Of a stretch of DNA of 64,000 bases, positions 1 to 16,599 are shown piece after piece (within the stretch, counting starts at the first letter, position 1; every line of letters starts with the position of its first letter). Source of the stretch: Eriocheir sinensis (taxonomy: Eukaryota; Arthropoda; Malacostraca; Decapoda; Varunidae); the NCBI RefSeq assembly GCF_024679095.1, contig NW_026110541.1:211001-275000 (forward strand), read 5' to 3'. The position numbers were made by a program, and so were the translations under genes. The notes beneath the pieces were generated by a model that did not search any database, was not told the DNA's origin, and was given only the letters and a program-made list of their open reading frames with translations.

Positions 1-480
1 TTCCTTCGTGAGTGTGTATACTCGTGTTCGTGCGTGCGAGCGTGTGTTCGTCCGTTCCTTCGTGCGTGTGTATACTCGTGTTCGTGCGTGCGAGCGTGTG
101 TTCATCCGTTCCTTCGTGCGTGTGTATACTCGTGTTCGTGCGTGCGAGCGTGCGCTGGGGATAAGTGCGTGCGAGCGTGTGTTCGTCCGTTCCTTCGTGC
201 GTGTGTATTCGTGTTCGTGCGTGCGAGCGTGTGTTCATCCGTTCCTTCGTGCGTGTGTATTCGTGTTCGTGCGTGCGAGCGTGCGTTGGGGATGAGTGTG
301 TGCGAGCGTGTGTTCGTCCGTTCGTTCTTGCGTGTGTTCTTGCGTTCGTGCTTGCTTGTGCGTCCGTTCGTTCGTGCGTGTGTGCTTGCGTTCGTGCGTG
401 CGTGCGTGCGTTGGGGGGTGAGTGCGAGCGAGCGTGCGTTGGGGAGTGAGTTCGTGCTGGCGTGCGTTGCGGGGTGAGTG
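1..480 (+). repeat. Degenerate GTGCGTGCGAGC minisatellite
   Basis: Irregular tandem units of about 60 bp built from GTGCGTGCGAGCGTGTGTTC and TTCCTTCGTGCGTGTGTAT. Several frames stay open through it because the units lack stops, but the predicted peptides are Cys/Arg/Val repeats with no recognisable fold. The mirrored copy lies at about 6396-6870. Confidence 0.8.
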
Positions 481-694
481 CGTGCGTGCTGCGTGAGCTA
501 GGCGAATAACACGCGAGAACTTTTCCTGTCGCAGCAGGAGCAGACCGACATCAGCTTCGGCAGCGGCCCCGGGAGTTGAGTTGCTTCTTCACCTCTGGGA
601 GGCCTTCCTCTCCTCTTTTTGTTCCTTATTGGAGGGAAGCCTCCCTATCCTGTCACGGCAGAGCGTTAGTCCATTAGTCCCCTGCTACACTATC

Positions 695-744
<50 letters not shown>

Positions 745-1055
745 GTGAGAGGTTCTGAGGCTCGCCTGGCCTCGGGGATCAGCCACGGGATTTTGATTTC
801 TTGAGATGGAGTCACCTTTTTCCTTTTTCTTACCCTGTATAGGGTCGAGATTTACCACATCACCTCGGTTTGCGATATGCCGTTTTAGGGAGCACAGAGT
901 TGACATTGCATAGGGCTGAATCTAGAGCTAGTTGCACCTTTTGTAGTGAAGATCGCTACGGGAGCTGATTGGCTGGAGGGAGGGAGGGAGATGATAGGAG
1001 GGGGATTGGCTTGATGGAGGGAGGGTGTGCTTAGCTACGGGATCTGATTGGCTGG

Positions 1056-1268
1056 ATGGAAGGTCTTATTAATAAAGTAATCTTCGCCTCGGCTCGCCTG
1101 TTTGAAAAGCCTCTCGTTGAAGTTGCCGGGGTATTCACGGACTGTTTTGTGACCCTAGTGATGGCTGTACACGCCTTCAGCATCATGAATGCTAAAGTCA
1201 CCCGTGACAACTTGGCCAAGCTTCTCCGCGGCCTTGGGAATAGTCGTAAAGGCAGCTCGATACGTTGA
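1056..1268 (+). other. Small conserved open frame inside the inverted repeat
   Basis: A 70-codon frame begins at an ATG at 1056. The mirrored block in the right arm (about 5575-5790, minus) keeps the frame open, with a few substitutions near its C-terminal third, but the ATG is ACG there. I do not recognise a family. It could be a relic exon or chance conservation between young duplicate arms. Confidence 0.25.
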
Positions 1269-2152
1269 AAATAACGGCCCTGTGGGGTAAGAAGTGAGCA
1301 TTTTTCCCTTCAATAATTGTTTACTCCCACCATCTTAAGTATTGTGCGAAATATATGAATTAGAATAATAACACTGGTATTTGTCCCGAGGTTACGGCCG
1401 TGACGTCACCGGCGGAAGAGATAATAGAAAGGAAAGGAGAAAAAATGGAGCTGGAAGTGAAAGGAGAGAAGTGGAGGGAAGAAACTGAAAGGGAAGGTGG
1501 TAAAGGAAAGTGTAAATGCGAGGAGGAAGAGAAAGAGAGGGAAGGAAAAAAGGGAGCTGTTAGTGGAAGAAAAGAAAGACAGAGAAAATATTTGGAAAGT
1601 TACGGAAAAATGTGTGATTGGAGGGAGAGAAAAAAGTGTAGGGAAGAGAGAGAGAAAGTGGACGATAGAGAAAGTGAAATGGTGGATAATAAGAGAGGCG
1701 GGACACGGGGACTGAGGAGAAGAAGAAGGAACGCCAATAATGGAGAGAGGGATAAAAGCTGAAAATGGAGGAAAAGGAAAAGGGAGGAAGAAACCAGGAA
1801 AAGGAGAAACTAAGGGGGAAAAAAGAAAGTAAAGGAGGAAAAAGGAAGTAGGAGAGAAAGGGAGTAGGGAGCTGTGAGGCGAGTATAGAAGGAAGGAAGG
1901 AAGTAAAGAAGAAAGGGAGAGATATAATAAGGAAGTAGGGAGGTGAAGGAGGAGGGAAGTAAGGAATAAAAAAAAAGTAGGACTGAAAAAGGAAAATAGC
2001 AAGAAGTGATGGAGAGAAGGAGGAGGAGGAGGAGGAAAGGGGGGGAAATGGAGGAAAAGGAAGAGAGAAAACATCAAACGGGAAGGAAGGGAAGACAAGT
2101 GAGGAAGGAAGGAAGGGAGGAAAAAAAAGGTATCTCCAGGGTATCTCTGAGC

Positions 2153-6870
<4,718 letters not shown>

Positions 6871-7039
6871 AGCACTCACACACGCAAGCACACACACTCA
6901 CGTACAGACGCACGCACCCACGCAAGCATGCAGGCAGGCACGCACGCACACTCTCACACAAGCAAGCATGCAGCCACGCACGAAAAAACGCACAAACTCA
7001 CGCAAGTACGTAAGCACGCACGCACGCACGCAAGCACGC

Positions 7040-7214
7040 ACGAAGGCACGGACACTCTGATGACGACCCAGGCAACAAGGCACCCTGACACTCCCTGGAC
7101 ACTCTCTGAACAATGGACTGACACTCTGATGACGACCCACGCAACAAGGTTCCCTGACACTCCCTGGACACTCTCTGAACAATGGATGGACACTCTGATG
7201 ACGACCCACGCATC
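7040..7214 (+). repeat. 68-bp minisatellite, left block
   Basis: About 2.5 units with core GATGACGACCCACGCAACAA followed by a CCTGACACTCCCTGGACAC segment. The same unit reappears at 8822-9160, on the other side of the 235-bp array. Confidence 0.9.
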
Positions 7215-8815
7215 TAGCATTAAGGCCTTAGGTGTTGTGTGTTGGGTAGGGGTGCTGACTTCTCTGGGGTGAAGGAGACTCATCCTGAGCAGCATACAGC
7301 ACCAAGATAAGGCGATACAGCTACCCAATACAAGGAAACGGAAAATAAAGAAAATAACACCGAAGAATTAAGATTACAATATAAAGAACACAAAAATAAA
7401 GAAGTTATAGAAACACAAAATCAAGAAAAGGAAAAAATCTAGCAGAGTAAGTCCTTTGGTGCTGCGTGTTGGGTAGGGTTGCTGACTTCTCTGGGCTGAG
7501 GGAGACTCATCCTGAGCAGCATACAGCACCAAGATAAGGCGATACAGCACAACATCAGGAAACGGAAAATAAATAAAAATATCACCCAAGAATGGATATT
7601 ACTGAAAAGGAACACGATATTAAAGAAGCTGTAGAAAAACATCATGAAAGTGAAAACAAATCATTGAGGCAAGCATTAAGGCCTTTGGTGTTGTGTGTTG
7701 GGTAGGGTTGCTGACTCCTCTGGGGTGAGGGAGACTCATCCTGAGCAGCATACAACACCAAGATAAGGCGATACAGCTAGCCAACACAAAACCAGGAAAC
7801 GAAAAATAATGATAAAGAACACCGAAGAATGGATATTACTGAAAAGGAGCACGAGAATAAAGAAGTGATAGAAACACAACATCATGAAAGTGAAACAACT
7901 CATTGAGGCAAGCATTAAGGCCTTTGGTGTTGTGTGTTGGGTAGGGTTGCTGACTCCTCTGGGGTGAGGGAGACTCATCCTGAGCAGCATACAGCACCAA
8001 GATAAGGCGATACAGCTAGCCTGCAAAACACCAGGAAATGGAAAATAAAAATATTAAAATAACACCGAAAAATGGATAAAACAAAAAAAAAAAACATCAC
8101 GAGAAAAATAAAGTGATAGAAACACAACATCAAGAAAAGGGAAAAATATCTAGCATTAAGGCCTTTGGTGTTGTGTGTTGGGTAGGGTTGCTGACTCCTC
8201 TGGGGTGAGGGAGACTCATCCTGAGCAGCATACAGCACCAAGACAAGGCGATACAGCTAGCCTGCAAAACACCAGGAAACGGAAAATAAATAAAAATATC
8301 ACCGAAATTGGATAATACTGAAAAGGAACACGATATTAAAGAAGCTGTAGAAGAACATCATGAAAATGAAAACAAATCATAGAGGCAAGCATTAAGGTCT
8401 TTGGTGTTGTGTGTTGGGAAGGGTTGCTGACTCCTCTGGGGTGAGGGAGACTCATCCTGAGCAGCATATAGCACCAGACAAGGCGATACAGCTAGCCTGT
8501 ACAACACCAGGAAACGGAAAATAAAGAGAAATATCACCGAATAATGAATATTAAAGAAAAAAAACACGAGAAAAAAGAAGTGATATAAACACATCAAGAA
8601 AAGGGAAAAAAAATCTAGCAGAGTAAGGCCTTTGGTGCTGTGTGTTGGGTAGGGTTGCTGACTCCTCTGGGGTGAGGGAGACTCATCCTGAGCAGCATAC
8701 AGCACCAAGACAAGGCGATACAGCTAGCCTGCACAACACCAGGAAACGGACAATAAAATACCGAAGAAACGATATTACAGAAAAAGAATACGAAAATATA
8801 AAAAGTCATGGAAAC
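7211..8815 (+). repeat. 235-bp tandem array, seven units
   Basis: The conserved core (GTTGGGTAGGG, then TGAGGGAGACTCATCCTGAG, then AGGCGATACAGC) recurs at 7241, 7468, 7697, 7936, 8177, 8413 and 8643, giving periods of 227-241 bp. The core is well conserved while the A-rich half of each unit varies in length. No coding frame persists across units. Confidence 0.92.
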
Positions 8816-8821
8816 ACAAAA

Positions 8822-9160
8822 TGGACTGACACTCTGATGACGACCCACGCAACAAGGCCCCTGACACTCCCTGGACACTCTCTGAACAATGGACTGACAC
8901 TCTGATGACGACCCACGCAACAAGGCCCCTGACACTCCCTGGACACTCTCTGAACAATGGACGGACACTCTGATGACGACCCACGCAACAAGGCCCCTGA
9001 CACTCCCTGGACACTCTCTGAACAATGGACGGACACTGATGACGACCCACGCAACAAGGCCCCTGACACTCCCTGGACACTCTCTGAACAATGGACGGAC
9101 ACGCTGATGACGACCCACGCAACAAGGCCCCTGACACTCCCTGGACACTCTGAACACTGC
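8822..9160 (+). repeat. 68-bp minisatellite, right block
   Basis: Five units begin at 8823, 8891, 8959, 9027 and 9093, identical in core to the block at 7040-7214. The last unit is truncated after CTGGACACTCTGAACACTG. Confidence 0.92.
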
Positions 9161-9904
9161 CTTGACCATTTGCAACAAAAAATCTCCTCACGACGTAACC
9201 TAAAAAGGACAAAATCCCCCCCGACAAAAAAAAAAAAAAATGGTTAACTTTCCAAAATATAACGAAATCGTTAAGTCACCAACAAGACATCAAAATAAAG
9301 AAGCCATAAAAAAGAAAAAGAAGAAAGCAACAAAGAAATCAACTCAAGCAGTAGTAGAAAAAAGATGACCTAACAAATCTAAAAAGGTCAACTCCTGATC
9401 AGTCAAAAATTAGAAAACTAAAAACATATAATGCCAAAATGTAACGAAGCGTTTGAACTCAAAACCAAGAAAGAAAAGTAAAAAAGAAAAGAAAAAAAAG
9501 CTAAATATTTAACCCAAATTCAAATCAACACAAAAAAAACGAAACTGAGGAGAACTAAAACTAAGAGAAAAAAGAAAACCGGCAGCGGCTTGATTATCTT
9601 TGGCTTCACCCTGGCTTAGATGGACACATGAAGGAACAAAGAAAGACAGGAATAAAGGGATGAACTGAAGTGTTAGAGAGGGAAGAAAGAAAAGAATATT
9701 ATTATAAAGAAAAAATTTATAGGAGAGAGGGAAGAATGGAGGGAAGGATGGAAAACATGAAGAAAGAAAGGAAGAAAAATATAAAGAATAGGAGAAAGGG
9801 AGGAAGTAAACAAAGAAGGCAACAAAGCAGATGTAGATTCAGAAAAAAATATACAGATGGACGGAATGAGATGAACGGAAGAAAGAAAGGAAGAAAAATA
9901 GTTG
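9161..9904. other. A-rich unique DNA without a visible gene
   Basis: A- and GAAA-rich sequence between two tandem arrays, including an A15 run at 9226-9240. The open frame at 9670-9921 is Lys/Arg/Glu-rich low complexity. No splice-supported coding signal was found. Confidence 0.6.
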
Positions 9905-12766
9905 CCTGGGTGGGATGCTGACGCTGGCTTAGTGTTCAGGGTGGGATGCTGACGCTGGCTTAGTGTTCAGGGTGAAATGCTGACCCTGGCTTAGCGTTCA
10001 GGGTGAGATGCTGACCCTGGCTAAGTGCTCAGGGTGGGATGCTGACCCTTGGTTAGCGTTCAGGGTGAAATGCTGACCCTCGCTAAGTGTTCAGGGTGGG
10101 ATGCTGACCCTTGGTTAGCGTTCAGGGTGAAATGCTGACCCTCGCTAAGTGTTCAGGGTGGGATGCTGACTCTGGCTAAGTGTTCAGGGTGGGATGCTGA
10201 CCCTGGGTTAGCGTTCAGAGTGGGATGCTGACCCTGGCTTAGTGTTCAGGGTGGGATGCTGACCCTGGCTTAGTGTTCCGGGTGGGATGCTGACCCTGGC
10301 TTAGTGTTCAGGGTGGGATGCTGACGCCGGCTTAGTGTTCAGGGTGAAATGCTGACCCTGGCTTAGCGTTCAGGGTGAGATGCTGACCCTGGCTAAGTGC
10401 TCAGGGTGGGATGCTGACCCTTGGTTAGCGTTCAGGGTGAAATGCTGACCCTCGCTAAGTGTTCAGGGTGGGATGCTGACCCTTGGTTAACGTTCAGGGT
10501 GAAATGCTGACCCTCGCTAAGTGTTCAGGGTGGGATGCTGACTCTGGCTAAGTGTTCAGGGTGGGATGCTGACCCTGGGTTAGCGTTCAGAGTGGGATGC
10601 TGACCCTGGCTTAGTGTTCAGGGTGGGATGCTGACCCTGGCTTAGTGTTCAGGGTGGGATGCTGACCCTGGCTTAGTGTTCAGGGTGGGATGCTGACGCT
10701 GGCTTAGTGTTCAGGGTGAAATGCTGACCCTGGCTTAGCGTTCAGGGTGAGATGCTGACCCTGGCTAAGTGCTCAGGGTGGGATGCTGACCCTTGGTTAG
10801 CGTTCAGGGTGAAATGCTGACCCTCGCTAAGTGTTCAGGGTGGGATGCTGACCCTTGGTTAGCGTTCAGGGTGAAATGCTGACCCTCGCTAAGTGTTCAG
10901 GGTGGGATGCTGACTCTGGCTAAGTGCTCAGGGTGGGATGCTGACCCTGGGTTAGCGTTCAGAGTGGGATGCTGACCCTAGCTTAGTGTTCAGGGTGGGA
11001 TGCTGACCCTGGCTTAGTGTTCCGGGTGGGATGCTGACCCTGGCTTAGTGTTCAGGGTGGGATGCTGACCCTGGCTTAACGTTCAGGGTGGGATGCTGAC
11101 CCTGGCTTATCGTTCAAGGTAGGATGCTGACCCTGGCTTTGTGTTCAGGGTGGGATGCTGACCCTGGCTTAGTGTTCAGGGTGGGATGCTGACCCTGGCT
11201 TAACGTTCAGGGTGGGATGCTGACCCTGGCTTATCGTTCAAGGTAGGATGCTGACTCTGGCTTACTGTTCAGGGTGGGATGCTGACCCTGGCTTAGTGTT
11301 CAGGGTGGGATGCTGACCCTGGCTTAACGTTCAGGGTGGGATGCTGACCCTGGCTTATCGTTCAGGGTGGGATGCTGACCCTGGCTTAGTGTTCAGGGTG
11401 GGATGCTGACCCTGGCTTAACGTTCAGGGTGGGATGCTGACCCTGGCTTAACGTTCAGGGTGGGATGCTGACCCTGGCTTAACGTTCAGGGTGGGATGCT
11501 GACCCTGGCTTAACGTTCAGGGTGGGATGCTGACCCTGGCTTAGTCTTCAGGATGGGATGCTGACCCTGGCTTAACGTTCAGGGTGGGATGCTGACCCTG
11601 GATTAGTGTTCAGGGTGAGATGCTGACCCTGGATTAGTGTTTAGGGTGGGATGCTGACCCTGTCTGAGTGTTCAGGGTGGGATGCTGACCCTGGATTAGT
11701 GTTCAGGGTGAGATGCTGACCCTGGATTAGTGTTCAGGGTGGGATGCTGACCCTGGATTAGTGTTCAGGGTGGGATGCTGACCCTGTCTTAGTGTTCAGG
11801 GTGAGATGCTGACCCTGGATTAGTGTTCAGGGTGTGATACTGACCCTGTCTTAGTGTTCAGGGTGGGATGCTGACCCTGGATTAGTGTTCAGGGTGGGAT
11901 GCTGACCCTGGATTAGTGTTCAGGGTGAGATGCTGACCCTGGATTAGTGTTCAGGGTGGGATGCTAACCCTGGATTAGTGTTCAGGGTGAGATGCTGACC
12001 CTGGATTAGTGTTCAGGGTGGAATGCTGACCCTATCTTAGTGTTCAGGGTGGGATGCTGACCCTGGATTAGTGTTCAGGGTGGGATGCTGACCCTGTCTT
12101 AGTGTTCAGGGTGAGATGCTGACCCTGGATTAGTGTTCAGGGTGGGATGCTGACCCTGTATTAGTGTTCAGGGTGGGATGCTGACCCTGGATTAGTGTTC
12201 AGGGTGGGATGCTGACCCTGGATTAGTGTTCAGGGTGGGATGCTGACCCTGGATTAGTGTTCAGGGTGGGATGCTGACCCTGGATTAGTGTTCAGGTGGG
12301 ATGCTGACCCTGGATTAGTGTTCAGGGTGGGATGCTGACCCTGGATTAGTGTTCAGGGTGGGATGCTGACCCTGGATTAGTGTTCAGGGTGGGATGCTGA
12401 CCCTGGCTTAGTGTTCAGGGTGTGATGCTGACCCTGGATTAGTGTTCAGGGTGGGATGTTGACCCTGTCTTAGTGTTCAGGGTGAGATGCTGACCCTGGA
12501 TTAGTGTTCAGGGTGGGATGCTGACCCTGGATTAGTGTTCAAGGTGGGATGCTGACCCTGGATTAGTGTTCAGGGTGGGATGCTGACCCTGGATTAATGT
12601 TCAGGGTGGGATGCTGACCCTGGATTAGTGTTCAGGGTGGGATGCTGACCCTGGATTAGTGTTCAGGGTGGGATGCTGACCCTGGATTAGTGTTCAGGGT
12701 GGGATGCTGACCCAGGCTTAGTGTTCAGGGTGGGATGCTGACCCTGGCTTAGTGTTCAGGGTGGAG
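9905..12766 (+). repeat. 31-bp satellite array with higher-order structure
   Basis: About 92 head-to-tail monomers of consensus TTCAGGGTGGGATGCTGACC plus CTGGCTTAGTG (31 bp). Variants (GGTGAAATGC, GGTTAGCG, CGCTAAGTG, TCCGGG) repeat in the same order every 372 bp, that is 12 monomers: the GGTGAAATGC marker before CCTGGCTTAGCG falls at 9971, 10343 and 10715. From 11115 a 4-monomer (124-bp) period takes over (11115, 11239, 11363). The distal third is dominated by GGATTAGTG monomers. Because 31 is not a multiple of three and each unit carries stops, nothing is open in any frame. Confidence 0.95.
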
Positions 12767-13139
12767 GTGCAAAGAAGGGCATCACCATGGATTCATATAG
12801 CATGCAAAACGAACTATAATGGAAAAGACCAGATAGATCAAGCTACTTGAAGAAAATGGGAGACAAAAAGCATTTATATGGAAGGGCAGACTTGTGTTAT
12901 ATCGAACATTACTTCAACAGGCAACACATAATACGGTGGCCAAGATATGCAAACAAACAAACGCGACGCAGTGAGAAATCGTCTTCTTCCTTTTCCTTCT
13001 CTTCCTCTTTTTTCCTCTTGATCTTCCTATTCTCTTCTTCCTCTTAACTTTCCTCTTTCTCGTCTTTCTTCTTCGTCCTCTTCCTCTTCCTTTTCTTGCT
13101 CTTCTTCCTCTTATTCTTCCTTTTCTCTTCTTCTTAAAT
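12767..13139. other. Unique then pyrimidine-rich DNA
   Basis: A short unique segment (12767-12980) follows the satellite, then CTTCCTCTTC-rich sequence. No gene is visible. Confidence 0.6.
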
Positions 13140-13720
13140 TCATTCATTCATTTCTTCTTTCTTCCTCGTCTTTCTCTTCCTCTTCCCTCTCCTCCCTCTA
13201 CTCACTCCTCTCTCTTCCTTTTCTCTTCTTCTTAAATTCCTTCCTTCCATTCTTCTCTTCCTCTTCCCTTCCCTCCCTCTACTCACTCCTCACTCTTCCT
13301 TTTCTCTTATTCTTAAATTCCTTCCTTCCATTCTTCTCTTCCTCTTCCCTTCCCTCCCTCCCTCTACTCACTCCTCACTCTTCCTTTTCTCTTCTTCTTA
13401 AATTCCTTCCTTCCATTCTTCTCTTCCTCTTCCCTTCCCTCCCTCTACTCACTCCTCACTCTTCCTTTTCTCTTCTTCTTAAATTCCTTCCTTCCATTCT
13501 TCTTTCTTCCTCGTCTTTCTTTTCCTCTTCCCTCTCCTCCCTCTACTCACTCATCCTTTTCTCTTCTTCTTAAATTCTTTCCTTCGATTCTTCTCTTCCT
13601 CTTCCCTCGCCTCCCTCTACTCACTCCTCACTCTTCCTTTTCTCTTCTTCTTAAATTCATTCCTTCCTTTCTTTTCTTCCTCGTCTTTCTCTTCCTCCCT
13701 CTTCCCTCAACTCACTCCTC
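13130..13720 (+). repeat. 80-100-bp pyrimidine-rich tandem repeat
   Basis: About seven imperfect units, each with the marker TTCTTAAATTC (near 13132, 13232, 13310, 13398, 13479, 13569 and 13651) followed by CTTCC runs and CCCTCTACTCACTCCT. Non-coding. Confidence 0.85.
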
Positions 13721-14055
13721 TACATATTCACCTGCACTGGGCGGGGAGAAAGCCCAAGCATGCACGATAACTATTTTGCCCATTAACGAGTCATTAACAC
13801 TCGCACGCAAGCCCCTGAACACACCAAGCCGTGCCTTCTACTCGGGGGAACTTATGGCATGTACGGGTAAGACGTTTTGGGTGTTTCAAGCTCATCAACG
13901 TCCTCGCGCGTGGCAGTAAATACTTTTAAGTGGTGCTGGGAAGTATATTTCGGTACGTCATTTTTCAGCTATCCATTAACAAGCGCACGCGAACTCGTAC
14001 GTATTCCGCCTGGGTGTGAGGTGAAGCATACTATATGCGTTCCCCTAAAATATCC

Positions 14056-14526
14056 CCCACTTTACCAGCGCTATATATTGAGAATGAGCGAAAACTAGGA
14101 AGGAGAGACACTGCTTACATAAGTGACGTAAGCATCAGACGTTATCCTATTACTTCGTGGTTTAGGGCAAGGTTCTTTTTCATGGGTAACTGTTTCTCTG
14201 CTTTAATTCTCTCCCACTTTACCAGCGCTATATATTGAGGATCAGCGAAAACCAGGAAGGAGAGACACTGCTTACATAAGTGACGCAAGTACCAGAGTTA
14301 TCGTATTACTTCGTGGTTTAGGGCAAGGTTCTCTATCTTGGGTAACTGTTTCTCTGCTTTAATTCTGACCCACTTTACCAGCGCTATATATTGAGAATGA
14401 GCGAAAACTAGGAGGGAGAGATGCTGCTTACATAAGTGACGTAAGCATCAGGCGGTTATCCTATTACTTCGTGGTTTGGGGCAAGGTTCTCTGTTTGGGG
14501 TAGCTGTTTTCCTGCTTTAATCACTC
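14056..14526 (+). repeat. 156-bp triplicate with a TGACGTAAG motif
   Basis: Three units start at CCCACTTTACCAGCGCTATA near 14056, 14213 and 14369. Each contains CTTACATAAGTGACGTAAG (GACGCAAG in unit 2), an imperfect palindrome resembling bZIP (CRE or PAR type) binding sites. A protein-binding role is inference. No frame is conserved across the three. Confidence 0.85.
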
Positions 14527-15820
14527 TGTCTCCCTCGCTGTGTTGTATCGACTTGAAAATGTTGTGCAGAGTTTTTAGTGCATCTGTGTACGCGAAAATC
14601 AATACTTTTTACTGCCCATCAGCCCGAGCTAGTTTGCTTGTGTGTGAGTTATCTTTCTTGAGTAGCTGTTTTTCTACTTGGATTCTCTCTCTTGGCTAAC
14701 TGTATCTGTGCTTAAGTCGCCTCGCACATCAGGGGAACAAACGACATGTAGAGCAAGGCAAACAAAGAAGGGGCGGCTGAGTCATCGTCGGAGTGATTAA
14801 AGCTTCATATTTCATCCTCAGGACAAACAAACACAAGGGGGCTGGCAAACATTAGGTGAAGTACTCGTGCTTAGGGTTACTGTGCTGGTCAAGGGAGCAG
14901 TAATCAGAGGAGGGCTGGGGAGGGGAGGGAGGAGGGCTGCAGACAGGCATGCCGGGGAGAACTGGAGATGGAGGTGCGGGGGAGTTGATTGGGGGAGGAG
15001 CGCGAAGGAGAAGCATTAGGTTGGACATGCGGGAGGAGTCTGAGGTAAGTATGCAGGGGTGTTGGAGGGTACTAAGCATAAAAAGAAGAGTGTCGGGGGG
15101 TAGGAATGCAGGGGAACGTTGGAAGGGGGGAAAACAGAGGAGAGTGGAGAGAGTGGGCCTGCAGGGAGAGTTAACTTGGGTATAGGGACGCGTGGAAGAC
15201 TTGTGATAAATGCGTGGGGGCAAGTTGAGGGGTGGGCAAGTGGAGGAGAACTGCGGGGGTGAGTTTGGGGAGAGTATATAAAGGGTATGAGGGGGGGAAG
15301 AGGGGCGAATTGGAGGTGAGTGGAAATCCTGGGGAAAATTAGGCAGTGAGCATGCGGGGAAGAGTTAGGGGAGTCGGGGGGGAGAGAACTGGGGGGTGAG
15401 TATCGGAGGGGGGAGGGGTGATGGAGGGAGTTGGGTTGGTCTGTGGAGTGGTTTAGGCAGGTGTGTAGGATTGGGGGGGACATAAGCCAGGTGCGCGGAG
15501 GTGTTGCCAAGGTGTGTGTGGGGAGGGGGGTCTATGCTGCGCGGTTGGTCACTATCAACCTTCAACTTGTCAGCCATCATCGCTGCCTCCTCCGCACGTC
15601 CACCATTTTCAAATTATATACAGGCGCGTTAATCTGATTCGTTTTCACTAGACAGGACCTCTTATTAATTTGCCTGCTAATTTTCTACGAGAGCGCCGAT
15701 CATTACGAATCTGTATCTTCGCAATTCCTTAATGATACAGGCTACCAGACCGCAATTTGTTCTCTGCTCGTACCCTGTAAAAGAACCTTGACTTGAGAAT
15801 GTCTAACTAAAAACTTACGA
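14527..15820. other. G-rich unique DNA, no gene recognised
   Basis: 14880-15540 is strongly G-rich on the plus strand (GGGGGA, GGGAGG), so the opposite strand gives Pro/Ser-rich open frames without conserved features. The remainder is unremarkable. Confidence 0.6.
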
Positions 15821-15825
15821 TGATA

Positions 15826-16275
15826 ATTATACTGTACGCCTTTCTACATCAGCTCCCAACACGCTTCTATCACTTTCTGACTCCACCTGCTTTGTACCTT
15901 CTCCTCCTCTTCCTCTTCCTCCTCCATCTCTTCATCTGCCAAAAAATAGTTGCATGTACTTCTGTTTCCTGCTCACTCTTTCTGCCGCCTCATCTTCCTC
16001 CTGCTCCTTCTCCTTCTCTTCACCGTACGCCTTTCTACATCAGCTCCCAACACGCTTCTATCACTTTCTGACTCCACCTGCTTTCTATCTTCTCCTCTTC
16101 CTCTTCCTCCTCCATCTCTTCATCTGCCAAATGATAGTTGCATGCACTTCTTCTTCCTGCCGCCTCCTCTTCCTCCTGCTGCTCCTCCATCTCTTCACCC
16201 GCACAAGTTGCACGCCCCTCAGCCTTCTTCACTTCCCCGGGACTGCACGCCTTTCTACTTAGCTCCTACAGGCCT
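15826..16275 (+). repeat. About 195-bp CT-rich tandem duplication
   Basis: Two good copies begin with GTACGCCTTTCTACATCAGC at about 15834 and 16026, and a degenerate third begins at about 16245 (GCACGCCTTTCTACTTAGC). They contain CTCTTCCTCCTCCATCTC tracts and are non-coding. Confidence 0.8.
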
Positions 16276-16347
16276 CTATATATCAATTTCCACCTTCTGC
16301 TCTTTCTCCATTCTCATTATCTCACCCTCTGACAGATCCTTAGGGCC

Positions 16348-16545
16348 ATATTTTTAAACATTTCTGCGCCCAAGAACACGTAATTTACTAGTCTTTCGTG
16401 GGAGTTTAGGGCATTTCCAGGGTACTTTTATGACCCTGGTGGTAGTCTGAGCCTTCTTCTGTACCGTGAACCTAAAAGAACACTCATTAGAACTCGATTA
16501 ACCTCCTTTTTGACCTTTGGAAATAGTTGGTGTGAGGGGTGGGAG
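16348..16545 (+). repeat. Dispersed repeat, copy 1
   Basis: Matches 19836-20049 in the same orientation at roughly three-quarters identity. Shared stretches include TTATGACCCTGGTGGTAGTC, CCTTCTTCTGTACC and AACACTCATTAGA. It lies about 3.5 kb from its partner in unrelated flanks, so it is probably an old interspersed element. I saw no tRNA-like promoter. Confidence 0.75.
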
Positions 16546-16599
16546 CATTTGATAATACCAACCTAAGCCTTTCCATGCCTCCTCTTTCACCCGCCTCCT

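Noticed and set aside
9905..12766. CRISPR-like regular repeats
   Set aside because: The 31-bp units are contiguous with no unique spacers, and the context is eukaryotic. It is a satellite.
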